A stretch of 64,000 bases of DNA from Flavobacteriaceae bacterium (lineage in GTDB: Bacteria > Bacteroidota > Bacteroidia > Flavobacteriales > Flavobacteriaceae). Positions 1 to 9,234 of this stretch are shown piece by piece. Each line of letters opens with the position of its first letter. Position 1 is the stretch's first letter. The stretch covers positions 186,001 to 250,000 of the forward strand of contig JAHEET010000002.1 of the NCBI GenBank assembly GCA_024640565.1. Reading direction: 5' to 3'. The position numbers and the translations under genes are program-made. The notes beneath the pieces were generated by a model. It was not told the origin of the DNA and searched no databases. It saw nothing but the letters and a program-made list of their open reading frames with translations.

Positions 1-627
1 ATCTACTTTTGGAATGTAAATGTCTGAGATTGGTGTTCTTGTGGAAGCCACCAATAGATCTTTTAAAGACAAACGGCCTTTTAGTTTACCGCGATCATCT
101 ACAACATAAATTGAATGCACTCTTGTTACCTCTTCTGCTTGAATACGCATTTCTTTTACGCACTTCAAAACACTCCAGTTTTCATTGACTTGCACCAGTT
201 CTTTTGCCATCAAACCTCCTGCAGAATTTTCATCATAAGAAAGTAACTCTTCAATTTCCTTTACATGTTCCTCGTCTTCTATCTTAGACATTACTGCTTC
301 TTGTCTTTCTTCAGGCAATTCGGCAATCATGTCTGCTGCATCATCTGAATCTAGTTCAGCAATCTCTTCAGCAATCTCTTTTGCAGTAAGGTTTTTAAGA
401 ATCTTTTCACGCGTGTCTTCGTCCGTTTCCGTAAGAACGGCTGCCGTAGTTTCACTATCTAAAAGTTTGATAATATAAACAGCTTCTTCAAACTTAATTT
501 CATCTAAAACTTCTGCAATATCAGCATAGTGTACCTCTGCAAAAAGGGCACTAATCGCTGCATCATTTTTTGTATTGATGAAGGTTGTTAGGTTTTCTAA
601 AAGTGTATTTGTGATTTCAAATCCCAT
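1..627 (-). CDS. mgtE: Magnesium transporter MgtE, N-terminal part (runs off the window)
   Basis: The visible 209 codons start [10 protein letters not shown] and are still open at base 1. They show the acidic helical MgtE N domain (for example the stretches [15 protein letters not shown] and [17 protein letters not shown]) followed by the beginning of the CBS pair ([17 protein letters not shown], then [17 protein letters not shown]). In this family the N and CBS domains sense cytoplasmic Mg2+ and gate a membrane channel; the channel part lies outside the window. The ATG at 625-627 lies inside the end of rsmA (11-base overlap), so the gene is translationally linked to rsmA and is probably the last gene of the DUF4286-rsmA-mgtE run. 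Confidence 0.93.
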   Translation of the reverse strand, partial: MGFEITNTLLENLTTFINTKNDAAISALFAEVHYADIAEVLDEIKFEEAVYIIKLLDSETTAAVLTETDEDTREKILKNLTAKEIAEEIAELDSDDAADMIAELPEERQEAVMSKIEDEEHVKEIEELLSYDENSAGGLMAKELVQVNENWSVLKCVKEMRIQAEEVTRVHSIYVVDDRGKLKGRLSLKDLLVASTRTPISDIYIPKVD

Positions 628-1420
628 TGCTTGTGAGTTTTTTCGTCAATTCTATAAAATCGTTTACAGATAATTGTTCGGGTCGTTTTGCGAAGATAGC
701 TTGTTCTTTTAAGGAATCCGAAAGATTAAAGCTTTTTAAACTACTTCGCAACATTTTTCTGCGTTGATTAAAGGCTGTTTTCACAACTCTAAAAAATAAT
801 TTTTCATCAACAGGAAGTGAATACTCTTTTTTTCTAATCAATCGAATAACGCCTGAATCTACTTTTGGTGGTGGGTCAAAAACAACAGGAGGTACCGTAA
901 ATAAATACTCCACATCAAAAAATGCCTGTGTCAATACCGAGAGGATTCCATAAACTTTGCTACCCTCTTTTTCCGCAATTCTTTTGGCAACTTCTTTTTG
1001 AAACATGCCCGCAAACTCCGGCACGAATTCTCTGTGTTCAATTGCTTTAAAAACTATTTGAGTAGAGATGTTATAGGGGAAATTTCCAATAATGGCTGTT
1101 TGTTTTTTGTTAAATACAGTCGCTAAATCAAATTTTAGAAAATCACCTTCGATAATTTCAAATTTTTCTTTTGAAGTATTGAGTTGGATGTGTTCGCTTG
1201 GAAAGATATCCTGCAAATAAGCAACGGACTCTCGATCAAGTTCCATCACCGTAATTTTTTGGTTTTTTTCAAGTAAATACTTGGTTAAAACCCCCATACC
1301 TGGACCAATTTCTAATACATTTTCGTAATTAGTTTCTGTTAAAGAGTCTGCAATGTTTTTTGCAATCCCTTCGTCTTTTAAAAAATGTTGCCCTAAATGT
1401 TTCTTTGCTTTAACGTCCAT
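617..1420 (-). CDS. rsmA: 16S rRNA (adenine1518/1519-N6)-dimethyltransferase RsmA
   Basis: A 267-residue protein of normal length. RsmA (KsgA) dimethylates two adjacent adenines in the 3' hairpin of 16S rRNA using S-adenosylmethionine during 30S maturation. Visible motifs are the N-terminal KKHLGQHFL, the SAM-binding loop [11 protein letters not shown] (about residues 36-46), the acidic ME-L-D after the next strand, and the catalytic motif NFPYNIS (113-119), where the second residue is F instead of the more common L. The small C-terminal domain contains [13 protein letters not shown]. It starts 3 bases after the stop of the DUF4286 gene and overlaps the start of mgtE by 11 bases, so these three are one transcription unit. 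Confidence 0.97.
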   Translation of the reverse strand: MDVKAKKHLGQHFLKDEGIAKNIADSLTETNYENVLEIGPGMGVLTKYLLEKNQKITVMELDRESVAYLQDIFPSEHIQLNTSKEKFEIIEGDFLKFDLATVFNKKQTAIIGNFPYNISTQIVFKAIEHREFVPEFAGMFQKEVAKRIAEKEGSKVYGILSVLTQAFFDVEYLFTVPPVVFDPPPKVDSGVIRLIRKKEYSLPVDEKLFFRVVKTAFNQRRKMLRSSLKSFNLSDSLKEQAIFAKRPEQLSVNDFIELTKKLTSNGI

Positions 1421-1423
1421 TTT

Positions 1424-1753
1424 TTAATTTCTTATTGCGGTTGGAAAAAACTCTTTTATCACTTTCAACTCGGTGCTAAAAGTAACCATTTTATCGCCAA
1501 ATTTTTCAAGCGCCTTTTTTTGCAATCGAGCATTATCATATTGATAAAAATCGTCTAAATCAGTCCTAGTATTTGCAGTATATTGTATTGAGTATGTTTT
1601 TCCACCCAGTTGTTCTTCTACCAACACTTCTGTAAATTTTGCAGATAAAAAACGACCGGTATCCATGACTTCCGCAATGTGTGTGTGTATCCAGGAAAGC
1701 CACTCTTTATGAGCACTTTCGTCAATATTTATGGTTATGTTATAGATGTACAT
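1424..1753 (-). CDS. DUF4286 family protein
   Basis: A 109-residue protein beginning MYIYNITINID. The pattern (short strand, EWLSWI...HIAEVMDTGRF, later YSIQYTANTRTDLDDFY) fits the DUF4286 family, a small ferredoxin-like-fold protein of unknown function common in Bacteroidota. No signal peptide or membrane segment is visible, so it is probably cytoplasmic. It lies 42 bases after the TPR gene and 3 bases before rsmA. That placement suggests co-expression with ribosome maturation but does not prove a shared role. Confidence 0.8.
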   Translation of the reverse strand: MYIYNITINIDESAHKEWLSWIHTHIAEVMDTGRFLSAKFTEVLVEEQLGGKTYSIQYTANTRTDLDDFYQYDNARLQKKALEKFGDKMVTFSTELKVIKEFFPTAIRN

Positions 1754-1795
1754 CTTCTGTTCTTAATGGTTTGTGAATACTACTTTCTTTTGATA

Positions 1796-3565
1796 TTAAA
1801 GGGCATCGCCCCGTAATTTTCTATATTTCTTTCGGGCATCTATCAAATAAATACTCGATGCGAAGTCAAAAATAATCTTTTGATAATGTTCTGACGCCTT
1901 TTCGGGATTATTAAGTTGATAATTATACAATTCTGCCAATGCATAGTGCGCATCATCTCTTAGAATACCTTTAGGGTCTCCCTGAATTATTTTTTTAAAA
2001 TTTACAATGGCATTTTCAAATGCCTGTAGTTTTATAAAAAGAGTTGCTTGCTTAAAAAGCGCTTCATCCTCGATGGGTTGTCCTTTGAACTTATTTAGAA
2101 TGTCTTTTAACACCGCAACCGCTTCTTGATTTTTATTTTGAAATGCCAGTAAGTCTGCTTTTGCATATGCCGTCAATCCAGAAGGAATAGCATCTACCGG
2201 TTCATTGTCTGTGATTGTTAGAAAGAGGGCGATGGCATCGTTTGCAATTAGTTGAGTTGTGGCGCTTTTTAAAATTTTTAATTGGGCTTTTGCCCAGGTG
2301 AAATCGCCATTAAAATAACTTGTTTGCGCCACTTTAAATGTGGCTTGCTGTGCCAAAGGATGGTTTTTTAATTGTGTTTGAATTTGTGAAAAGTAAATGA
2401 GTGCTTTGTTCTTTTTTCCAGTAAACACCAATACTTCACCAAGCTTTAGTTTTATCCTTGCTTTGTCAAACTTTGAATTTGAAAAACCTAAGGCATTTTT
2501 TAACACTTCAATAGCTTTCGAGGCGTTGTTTTTTTGGAATGTTAAATAGTCTGCATATAAAACTTGTAGTTTTATAGTCGCTTGGTTTTTGCCAAAAGTA
2601 GAAAATAGTCTTTGAAATAGCTCTTCTGTTTGATTGCTTTTCGTTTTCATAGCAATTTTTGCGAGATACAAGTTGGCTTCCAATTTTTCTTCATCAAAAA
2701 GTGCGTTCTCATTGACAAAGGAAAAAATTTGTTTTGCGGAGTCATAATCAGTATTCTCAAAAGCAATCTTTCCCAAAAGGAAGATCTGTGAAAGATCTTC
2801 GGAGTTTCTTTGGTACAATGCACGTTCTTGAAGAAATGCTTTCCCGTATTCTTTTTGTTGCGCAAACAACCAACTTAAGAGTAGGTTCCATTCATCCTTT
2901 GGGTTGCTCGCGGACTTTCTTAAAAGGGTTTTTCGAAACAATATATTGTTTTTGCTTTCGGCGTCGTTTCTAAGATACCTGCTGACATACCGTTGTACAT
3001 TTTTAACATAATCAGGGTTTTTATCGATAAGGTCAATATAGGATTGAAACATTTTTTTAAAAGCACCTTTTTCTCCATAAAGCTGCGCAATTTGAAAATT
3101 GTAATTCGCTTTTGGGTTGTTTTTCATTGCTTTTTCATAGGCAGTAATTGCATATTCTATGAGCGAATAGTGCTTAAAAATGGCCGCAATAAGACCACTG
3201 TAATTTGATTTTTCATCAATTGCCGAGAGTGCCTTTTGGTAATAAATGGTTGCTGTTTCTTTCTGTTGCTGTCGTTCGTAATTGTAGCCCAGGTACACAT
3301 ATAAAAAAACTTGTGAAGGGTTTGATTGAATTTTTGCTTTTAGCAATTCTTCTGCCCGAACAAATTGCGTTGTTTCTTGATAACAAGAAATCAATCTTTG
3401 TAAATAAGTAGTGTTAAAAGGACTTTTCTCGTAGAGTTTTTTGTAAACCGTTGTTGCTTTTTCATATTCTCCGGCTCTAAAGTAGTTTTCTGCGAGTAGG
3501 TATTCGTTTTGAGCATACCCAAAACTACTAACAAGCAACACAACAAAGAGGATCTGTTTTTTCAT
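1796..3565 (-). CDS. Exported tetratricopeptide-repeat protein
   Basis: A 589-residue protein with an N-terminal signal peptide (MKKQILFVVLLVSSFGYAQ, likely cleaved after the AQ). The rest is almost wholly helical TPR-like repeats: AENYFRAGEYEKATTVYKKL near the start, several divergent copies in the middle, and DDAHYALAELYNYQLNNPEKA near the end. Such proteins scaffold protein complexes in the periplasm; no enzyme motif is seen. It heads a minus-strand run with DUF4286, rsmA and mgtE. A -7 box sits only 8-15 bases upstream of the ATG, so the mRNA leader must be very short. Confidence 0.85.
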   Translation of the reverse strand: MKKQILFVVLLVSSFGYAQNEYLLAENYFRAGEYEKATTVYKKLYEKSPFNTTYLQRLISCYQETTQFVRAEELLKAKIQSNPSQVFLYVYLGYNYERQQQKETATIYYQKALSAIDEKSNYSGLIAAIFKHYSLIEYAITAYEKAMKNNPKANYNFQIAQLYGEKGAFKKMFQSYIDLIDKNPDYVKNVQRYVSRYLRNDAESKNNILFRKTLLRKSASNPKDEWNLLLSWLFAQQKEYGKAFLQERALYQRNSEDLSQIFLLGKIAFENTDYDSAKQIFSFVNENALFDEEKLEANLYLAKIAMKTKSNQTEELFQRLFSTFGKNQATIKLQVLYADYLTFQKNNASKAIEVLKNALGFSNSKFDKARIKLKLGEVLVFTGKKNKALIYFSQIQTQLKNHPLAQQATFKVAQTSYFNGDFTWAKAQLKILKSATTQLIANDAIALFLTITDNEPVDAIPSGLTAYAKADLLAFQNKNQEAVAVLKDILNKFKGQPIEDEALFKQATLFIKLQAFENAIVNFKKIIQGDPKGILRDDAHYALAELYNYQLNNPEKASEHYQKIIFDFASSIYLIDARKKYRKLRGDAL

Positions 3566-3572
3566 TTGATCT

Positions 3573-3580
3573 CAAAGATA
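3573..3580 (-). promoter_or_regulatory. Bacteroidota -7 box for the TPR gene
   Basis: On the minus strand this reads TATCTTTG, an exact TAnnTTTG. Its end is 7 bases from the ATG (3565), which predicts a leader of only a few bases. No clear -33 TTTG was found at the usual distance. Confidence 0.5.
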
Positions 3581-3642
3581 GCGAACCATTGGCTAATTTT
3601 TCATGAATCAGTGTTATTTTCAACAGTGCAATTGTAACATTT

Positions 3643-3657
3643 TGGCACGGAAATTGT
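3643..3657 (+). promoter_or_regulatory. Sigma-54-type (-24/-12) promoter
   Basis: The -24 element TGGCACG (3643-3649) matches the sigma-54 consensus exactly. It is followed by the required four-base spacer GAAA and TTGT (3654-3657), which differs from the consensus TTGC at one base. The GG to G(C/T) spacing is the canonical one. Transcription would start near 3669, about 20 bases before the small gene at 3690. Sigma-54 promoters need an ATP-dependent activator; none is encoded in the window. Confidence 0.65.
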
Positions 3658-3689
3658 CTTTATATAAAGAACAACAAAACAAAAAATGG

Positions 3690-3833
3690 ATGAAAGAACT
3701 AACCTACCGCTACGAAAACGCAAAAAAAAACGCGTTAAAATTAATGAAAGCAGGCAAGATAAACGCGTATTTTAAGACCTTGTTAGAAATGAAAAAATAC
3801 AAGCGATTAATGATCGCTATCGTATCGAATTAA
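3690..3833 (+). CDS. Small conserved-looking protein of unknown function (47 residues)
   Basis: It starts at the ATG giving MKELTYRYENAKKNALKLM; an upstream in-frame ATG (3603) would lie before the sigma-54-type promoter and adds a Cys/Gln-rich stretch unlikely to be real. The protein is basic and predicted almost entirely helical, with AGKINAYFKTLLEM and KYKRLMIAIVSN at the end. It looks like a short flavobacterial family, but I cannot name a function. Its stop codon shares bases with the stop of the convergent serS (the TTAA at 3830-3833). Its own promoter of an unusual class is the main support that it is a real gene. Confidence 0.7.
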   Translation: MKELTYRYENAKKNALKLMKAGKINAYFKTLLEMKKYKRLMIAIVSN

Positions 3834-5104
3834 TTGATAAGGTCAAACCCACAATACGGCACCAATACTTCGGGTATTTGAATACCGTCTTCTGTTTGGT
3901 TGTTTTCTAATATTGCCGCCAAAACACGCGGTAAAGCCAAAGAACTCCCATTTAAAGTATGAGCCAATTCGCTTTTCCCATCTTTATTTTTAAAACGGAG
4001 CTTTAATCTATTGGCTTGAAAGTTCTCAAAATTTGAAGCAGAACTAATTTCTAACCAACGGTCTTGCGCAGTAGAAAACACTTCAAAATCGAAGGTGATT
4101 GCAGCAGTAAAACCAGTATCTCCACCACACAAACGTAAAATTTTATAAGGCAATTTCAACTCTCGTAAAATGTCTTTAATGTGAGCTACCATTTCGTTTA
4201 AGGCTTGGTAAGAGTTTTCGGGGTGTTCTACACGTACAATTTCCACTTTATCAAATTGGTGTAGACGATTTAAACCACGAACATGTGCGCCATAACTTCC
4301 TGCTTCTCTTCTAAAACAGGGCGTGTATCCTGTGTATGTAATTGGAAAATCAGCCTCTTGTACTAAATTTCCTCTAAAAATATTGGTAATAGGCACTTCT
4401 GCTGTAGGAATTAAATACAGATCATCTTCTCCTACATGATACATTTGCCCTTCTTTGTCTGGCAATTGCCCGGTGCCAATTCCAGAAGCTTCATTTACCA
4501 AATGTGGTACTTGAATTTCTGTATAACCCGCTTTGGTGTTTTTGTCTAAAAAATAATTGATTAAAGCACGTTGCAACCTTGCTCCCTTTCCTTTGTATAC
4601 TGGAAAGCCAGCCCCTGCAATTTTGGTACCTAATTCAAAATCGATAATGTCATATTTTTTTGCCAATTCCCAATGTGGAAGTGCGTTTTCTCCTAAAACA
4701 GGAATGCTTCCTTCTGAATAGATTTCTTCATTATCTGCTTCAGAATTCCCTGCTTTTACGGAGGCATGTGGAATGTTCGGAATCAGATATAGTAGGCGTT
4801 GCAGTTCGTCAGAAAAAGCGTGTAATTTTACGGCCAGTTCTTTCGTTTGTTCTTTTAATTGTCCTGATTTTTCTTTGAGTAAGCCTGCTTTTTGTTTTTC
4901 ACCCATCTTAAAAAATGCACCAATTTCTTTTGATAATTTATTAGATTCTGCCAGTGCTTCGTCCAAGGAAACTTGTGTTTTCCTTCGGTTTTCATCAGCA
5001 GTTAATACCTGATCAACAATGGTTTCTGCATCAGCAAAATTACGTTTTGCCAATCCTTCTAAAACTTTTTGCTTGTTTTCTCTAATAAAGTGTACTTGTA
5101 ACAT
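3830..5104 (-). CDS. serS: Seryl-tRNA synthetase
   Basis: A 424-residue class II synthetase that charges tRNA-Ser (and tRNA-Sec where present). The ATG at 5102-5104 gives MLQVHFIRENKQKVLEGLA, the usual start of the family; an upstream ATG adds eight residues and lies closer to the -7 box. Residues 1-110 form the long coiled-coil tRNA-binding arm. The catalytic core has motif 2 (CFRREAGSYG) and motif 3 (LNGSSLALPRVLAAILE), and the serine site TAEVPITN is present. It ends head-to-tail against the 47-residue gene, sharing 4 bases. Confidence 0.97.
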   Translation of the reverse strand: MLQVHFIRENKQKVLEGLAKRNFADAETIVDQVLTADENRRKTQVSLDEALAESNKLSKEIGAFFKMGEKQKAGLLKEKSGQLKEQTKELAVKLHAFSDELQRLLYLIPNIPHASVKAGNSEADNEEIYSEGSIPVLGENALPHWELAKKYDIIDFELGTKIAGAGFPVYKGKGARLQRALINYFLDKNTKAGYTEIQVPHLVNEASGIGTGQLPDKEGQMYHVGEDDLYLIPTAEVPITNIFRGNLVQEADFPITYTGYTPCFRREAGSYGAHVRGLNRLHQFDKVEIVRVEHPENSYQALNEMVAHIKDILRELKLPYKILRLCGGDTGFTAAITFDFEVFSTAQDRWLEISSASNFENFQANRLKLRFKNKDGKSELAHTLNGSSLALPRVLAAILENNQTEDGIQIPEVLVPYCGFDLIN

Positions 5105-5125
5105 TTTTGTAAGAATTATGAAATG

Positions 5126-5133
5126 CAAATATA
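5126..5133 (-). promoter_or_regulatory. Bacteroidota -7 box for serS
   Basis: On the minus strand this reads TATATTTG, an exact TAnnTTTG ending 21 bases from the serS ATG. The -33 region is not recognisable. Confidence 0.5.
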
Positions 5134-5273
5134 TAATTTGTAGGCGATTTTTGCGGCGAATTCCCTATTTAAAATGATTGGCTTGTTGTCGCAATTTTAC
5201 ACCTTATTTCTAAAAGCGCTTGAAACCACAAGATCAAATGAAGCTGTGAGAAAAGGGATGTGTTTAAAAAAGA

Positions 5274-6206
5274 TTATTGTGCTTTTTTTAAATAATCTCG
5301 GGCGATTTTTTCGTCTTTTTTAAGTTGAACAATCAAACTTTCGACTGTGTCAAACTTATACTCATCTCGTAAAAAGAAGAGCAATTCAATAGTTAAAAAA
5401 GTATCGTATAAGTTGGTGTTAAAATCAAAAAAATGCACTTCAATGGTTTGATGTGTTCCAGAAACAGTAGGCCTATTTCCAATATTCATCATTCCAAAAA
5501 TGGTTTTATTATGAATTTTTGACTGTACGACATACACTCCTGTTTTGGGAATTAGTTTGTAGTTTTCAAGGATATCGATGTTTGCCGTTGGGAATCCTAT
5601 TTGACCCCCTAGTTTTTTTCCGTTGACTACTTTTCCAGACAGCATAAACGGACTTCCTAAATAACGGTTTGCGGTTTTTAAGTTTCCGGCAGCTAAAGCC
5701 CTTCTTATTTTGGTGGAGCTTACCGAAACATCATCAATATCTTGTGCTAGAATTTCTTCTACAGAAAAGCCATAGGTATGGCTGTACTCCCTGAGTTGTT
5801 CTATGTTTCCCTCTCGGTTCTTCCCAAAATGATGATCGTATCCGATAATCAATTTTGAAATGTTTAATTGTGCTACGAGAAGATCTCTAACAAAATCCAG
5901 GGCAGTTAGTCTAGAAAATGCAATGCTAAACGGATGAATGATTAAGTAGTCCAGGCCTGTTTTTTCTAACAGTGCGGTGCGTTCTGCAATGGTATTAATC
6001 AATGCAATTGTAGTCCCTTTTTGGAGCACCATTCTTGGGTGTGGAAAAAAGGTAAGTAACACGGATTTTTTCCCGGCCAATTTGGCGTCATCAACCAGTT
6101 TGTTGATGATTTCTTGGTGTCCAAAATGAACGCCATCAAAAGTGCCGATTGTCACAAAGGTTTTTTCGTTGGTTCTGAAAGAGGAAATGTCGTGAAAGGT
6201 TTTCAA
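5274..6206 (-). CDS. ribF: Bifunctional riboflavin kinase / FAD synthetase
   Basis: RibF phosphorylates riboflavin to FMN and adenylylates FMN to FAD. The N-terminal nucleotidyltransferase has VTIGTFDGVHFGHQEII and VSSTKIRRAL; the C-terminal kinase has GKVVNGKKLGGQIGFPTANI. The start is chosen at TTG 6204-6206 (LKTFHDISSF), because homologues begin at this point and because a good promoter (6227-6255) lies downstream of the only other in-frame start, a TTG at 6254. No in-frame ATG exists in the N-terminal region. The product is 310 residues, normal for the family. Confidence 0.93.
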   Translation of the reverse strand: MKTFHDISSFRTNEKTFVTIGTFDGVHFGHQEIINKLVDDAKLAGKKSVLLTFFPHPRMVLQKGTTIALINTIAERTALLEKTGLDYLIIHPFSIAFSRLTALDFVRDLLVAQLNISKLIIGYDHHFGKNREGNIEQLREYSHTYGFSVEEILAQDIDDVSVSSTKIRRALAAGNLKTANRYLGSPFMLSGKVVNGKKLGGQIGFPTANIDILENYKLIPKTGVYVVQSKIHNKTIFGMMNIGNRPTVSGTHQTIEVHFFDFNTNLYDTFLTIELLFFLRDEYKFDTVESLIVQLKKDEKIARDYLKKAQ

Positions 6207-6226
6207 AAAGGGGCCATTTATAAATA

Positions 6227-6255
6227 CAAAGGTACAATTTGTTCGATGTATCAAA
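6227..6255 (-). promoter_or_regulatory. Bacteroidota promoter of ribF
   Basis: On the minus strand: -33 TTTG (6255-6252), 17-base spacer, -7 box TACCTTTG (6234-6227). Both elements match the Bacteroidota consensus. The predicted transcript starts near 6220 and excludes the TTG at 6254, which supports the internal TTG start of ribF. Confidence 0.7.
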
Positions 6256-6385
6256 GTGTTTTTTTTGAATTATCGTTTCTCTAATAAATCTAGGTGCTTT
6301 TATTAATAAATGAAAAAAAGTGTTAAAATAATTAACAAATGAAAAAATATTGTATTTTCGTGACAGTTAACAAATAATTCAAATT

Positions 6386-9220
6386 ATGATAAAAAAGATT
6401 TTACTACTTGCGTTTGTGGTTTTTGGAAGTGCGGCAATGTTTGCACAAACAACGATTACTGGAACCGTTAAGGACGCGAAAACAGGTGAGACACTTCCTG
6501 GCGCAAACATTAAAGTGGCGAGAAAAGCTGTGGGAACAAACACAGATTTTGATGGAAATTTTGTATTGAATGTGGCGGATACCCCTCCGTTTATTTTAGA
6601 ATTTTCTATGATTGGTTATCAAACGGCCAAAGTAGAAATTACTGAAAACAACCAAAAAGTATCAGTGAACCTTTCGGAAAATGCGACTTCTTTAGATGAA
6701 ATTGTTGTTTCTGCTTCTAGAACTCCAGAACGTATTATGGAGTCTCCGGTAACGGTAGAAAGAATGGATTCTAGAGCCATTAAAAACACCTCTGCTCCTT
6801 CATTCTATGATGGATTAGAGAATTTAAAAGGGGTGGATGTGAATACCAACAGTTTAACATTTAAATCTGTCAATACACGTGGTTTTGCAACTTTTGCAAA
6901 TACACGTTTTATGCAATTGGTAGACGGAATGGACAATTCTTCTCCAGCATTAAACTTTGCTTTGGGAAACTTGTTAGGAATGTCTGAATTGGATGTAAAA
7001 ACAGTAGAATTATTGCCTGGAGCTTCTTCTGCATTGTATGGTGCAAATGCCTTTAACGGTATCATGTTCATGACGAGTAAAAGTCCTTTTGAAGAGCAAG
7101 GAATTAGTTTTTCTTACAAAGATGGATTAACGAGTCAGGATGCAGCTGGAGACAACAAGTTTTATGATGTAAACATCAGAATGGCGCATGTTTTTTCTGA
7201 GAAGTTTGCAGCAAAAGCAACTTTGTCTTATTTAGACGGTACAGAATGGTTTGCTACAGATTATAGAAACACATTAAATGGAGGATACACTTCAGGAGAC
7301 AGAAACTCAGACAGAAACTATGACGGATTAAACGTTTATGGTGATGAGGTTTCTACCAATATCAAAGGAGTTGCAGAAACCTTAGAATCGTTAGGAATTT
7401 TTCCAAACGGTGCTGCTGCTTTAATTCCAAGTGAATCAGTTAGTAGAACTGGATATGATGAAAAAGACTTAATGTCTTATGACGCGAAAAGCATGAAATT
7501 TGGCGCTTCGTTAAACTACCGTCCTTTAGGAGATGATCGTTTGGAAGTTATCTGGAATTCGAAGTTTGGTAATGGAAACACCATCTACCAAGGAACGAAC
7601 AGGTACAACATCAAGAACTTCTTTATGGAGCAACACAAACTTGAGGTGCGTGGGAAAAACTTTTTTGTAAGAGGGTATATGACGAGTGAAGACGCAGGAG
7701 ATTCCTATGACACGCGTTTTGCAGCCATCAATATCAACAGAGCATGGAAAGATGACAATACTTGGTTTGGTGAATATGCGGGTGCTTACCTTCAAGGAAC
7801 CTTGGGAGGAATGAACTCAGATCAAGCGCATGCCTTGGCAAGACAAACTGCTGAAACAGGGAGATTGTTACCAGGAACTGCAGGTTTTCAAGCTGCTTTT
7901 GATCGTATAACAGCAGATCCAGATTTAGTAACAGGATCAAAGTTTCAAGACAATACGAAATTGTATCATGCAGATGCAAACATGAATTTCAACGAATATA
8001 TTGATTGGGCAGAGATTCAAATAGGGGGGTCTTTTAGAACCTACTCTTTAAATTCAAATGGAAGTATTTTTACCGATTATGACGGCCCTATAAACTACAG
8101 TGAATACGGAGTTTATTCGCAAATTCAGAAAGGGTTTTTAGAAGAAGATCGTTTAAAGTTAACGGCTTCTGTTCGTTATGACAAAGCACAAAACTTTGAT
8201 GGAAACTATTCTCCAAGAGTTTCTTTTGCATATGCAGGAGGTGAAAATAAAAACAAAAACTTTAGAGCTTCTTTTCAGACAGGTTTTAGAAATCCAACAA
8301 CACAAGATCAATACATTGGGTTAAATGCAGGGAGAGCCTATTTAATTGGTTCTGCACCAGATAACTTAGATCGTTTTTCTACACCTGCATTAAATGTAAG
8401 TGGATTGGGTCAAAACTTTACAGGAAGTGCTACCGTTGCCGTTTCAGGTAGAGCTGCTTATGAAAACGCTTTTTCTGCAGCATCTGTTGTAGCAGGCGCT
8501 CCAGTAGCAGCAAATGTAGAATTGGTAAAATCAGAAAGAGTAACTGCTTATGAAGTAGGGTATAGAGGCTTGGTAGATGCGGGTTCTTCACGAATTACAT
8601 TAGACCTAAGTGTATACTACAATGCTTATGAAGACTTTATTGCTGGTAAAAACGTAATTGTTCCTTTTTATGGAGACGTTGCTGGTACGCAAACGGCTCC
8701 AGTAGGTCCAGGGGGTGCTCCGGTTCCATTGTCACTTGTAGCATTGTCACAAGGAGATTATACTGTTTTTGCCACTTACACAAACACAGCAGCTGAGATC
8801 AACTCTTACGGAGCAACAATCGGATTAAACACCAAAGTTTTTAACGGGTTTAATTTAGGGTTGAACTATACCTTTGCGAAGTTTGATTTTGATCAAGCAT
8901 CTGATCCTGATTTTGAAGCAGGATTTAATACGCCAGAACACAAAGTAAAAATTCAATTTGGAAAACAAAATGTATTTAAAAACTTTGGGTTCAACATCAA
9001 TGCGAGATGGCAAGATGAGTACCGTTGGGAATCTACATTCTTAGATGCAGACATTGCTTCTAGAACTGTTATAGATGCGCAAATGAACTACAGTGTTCCT
9101 GCATGGAAATCGGTATTTAAAGTGGGTGGAGCGAATTTAACAGGTCAAGAATACCTAAGTGCACCAGGAGTTGGCGCCATAGGTTCTCAGTACTATGTTT
9201 CTTGGACAATTAATAACTAA
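6386..9220 (+). CDS. TonB-dependent outer-membrane receptor with carboxypeptidase-like N domain
   Basis: A 944-residue outer-membrane transporter. A signal peptide ends at AAMFAQ (about residue 21). It is followed by a carboxypeptidase-regulatory-like beta-sandwich (TITGTVKDAKTGETLPGANI), a plug domain (LDEIVVSASRTPERIMESPV, later VELLPGASSALYGANAFNG) and a 22-strand-type barrel ending in an aromatic-rich strand. The substrate is not evident. The next gene, 14 bases downstream, encodes an SGNH-type lipoprotein instead of a SusD protein, so the pair is probably not a classical polysaccharide locus. The -7 region is an imperfect TATTTTCG near 6353, and a 9-base direct repeat TTAACAAAT (6332 and 6367) flanks it. 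Confidence 0.9.
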   Translation: MIKKILLLAFVVFGSAAMFAQTTITGTVKDAKTGETLPGANIKVARKAVGTNTDFDGNFVLNVADTPPFILEFSMIGYQTAKVEITENNQKVSVNLSENATSLDEIVVSASRTPERIMESPVTVERMDSRAIKNTSAPSFYDGLENLKGVDVNTNSLTFKSVNTRGFATFANTRFMQLVDGMDNSSPALNFALGNLLGMSELDVKTVELLPGASSALYGANAFNGIMFMTSKSPFEEQGISFSYKDGLTSQDAAGDNKFYDVNIRMAHVFSEKFAAKATLSYLDGTEWFATDYRNTLNGGYTSGDRNSDRNYDGLNVYGDEVSTNIKGVAETLESLGIFPNGAAALIPSESVSRTGYDEKDLMSYDAKSMKFGASLNYRPLGDDRLEVIWNSKFGNGNTIYQGTNRYNIKNFFMEQHKLEVRGKNFFVRGYMTSEDAGDSYDTRFAAININRAWKDDNTWFGEYAGAYLQGTLGGMNSDQAHALARQTAETGRLLPGTAGFQAAFDRITADPDLVTGSKFQDNTKLYHADANMNFNEYIDWAEIQIGGSFRTYSLNSNGSIFTDYDGPINYSEYGVYSQIQKGFLEEDRLKLTASVRYDKAQNFDGNYSPRVSFAYAGGENKNKNFRASFQTGFRNPTTQDQYIGLNAGRAYLIGSAPDNLDRFSTPALNVSGLGQNFTGSATVAVSGRAAYENAFSAASVVAGAPVAANVELVKSERVTAYEVGYRGLVDAGSSRITLDLSVYYNAYEDFIAGKNVIVPFYGDVAGTQTAPVGPGGAPVPLSLVALSQGDYTVFATYTNTAAEINSYGATIGLNTKVFNGFNLGLNYTFAKFDFDQASDPDFEAGFNTPEHKVKIQFGKQNVFKNFGFNINARWQDEYRWESTFLDADIASRTVIDAQMNYSVPAWKSVFKVGGANLTGQEYLSAPGVGAIGSQYYVSWTINN

Positions 9221-9234
9221 AAAAAGATATTTCA

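Noticed and set aside
3830-3833. Stop-codon overlap between the 47-residue gene and serS as an attenuator
   Set aside because: Only a shared TTAA; there is no hairpin or T-run, so it is probably simple gene packing.
5160-5200. Second possible sigma-54 site (TTGGCTTG...CGCA) upstream of serS
   Set aside because: The GG-to-GC spacing is one base short, and it points away from any gene on that strand.
6105-6380. Possible FMN riboswitch near ribF
   Set aside because: The predicted leader is about 14 bases; no RFN element is visible.
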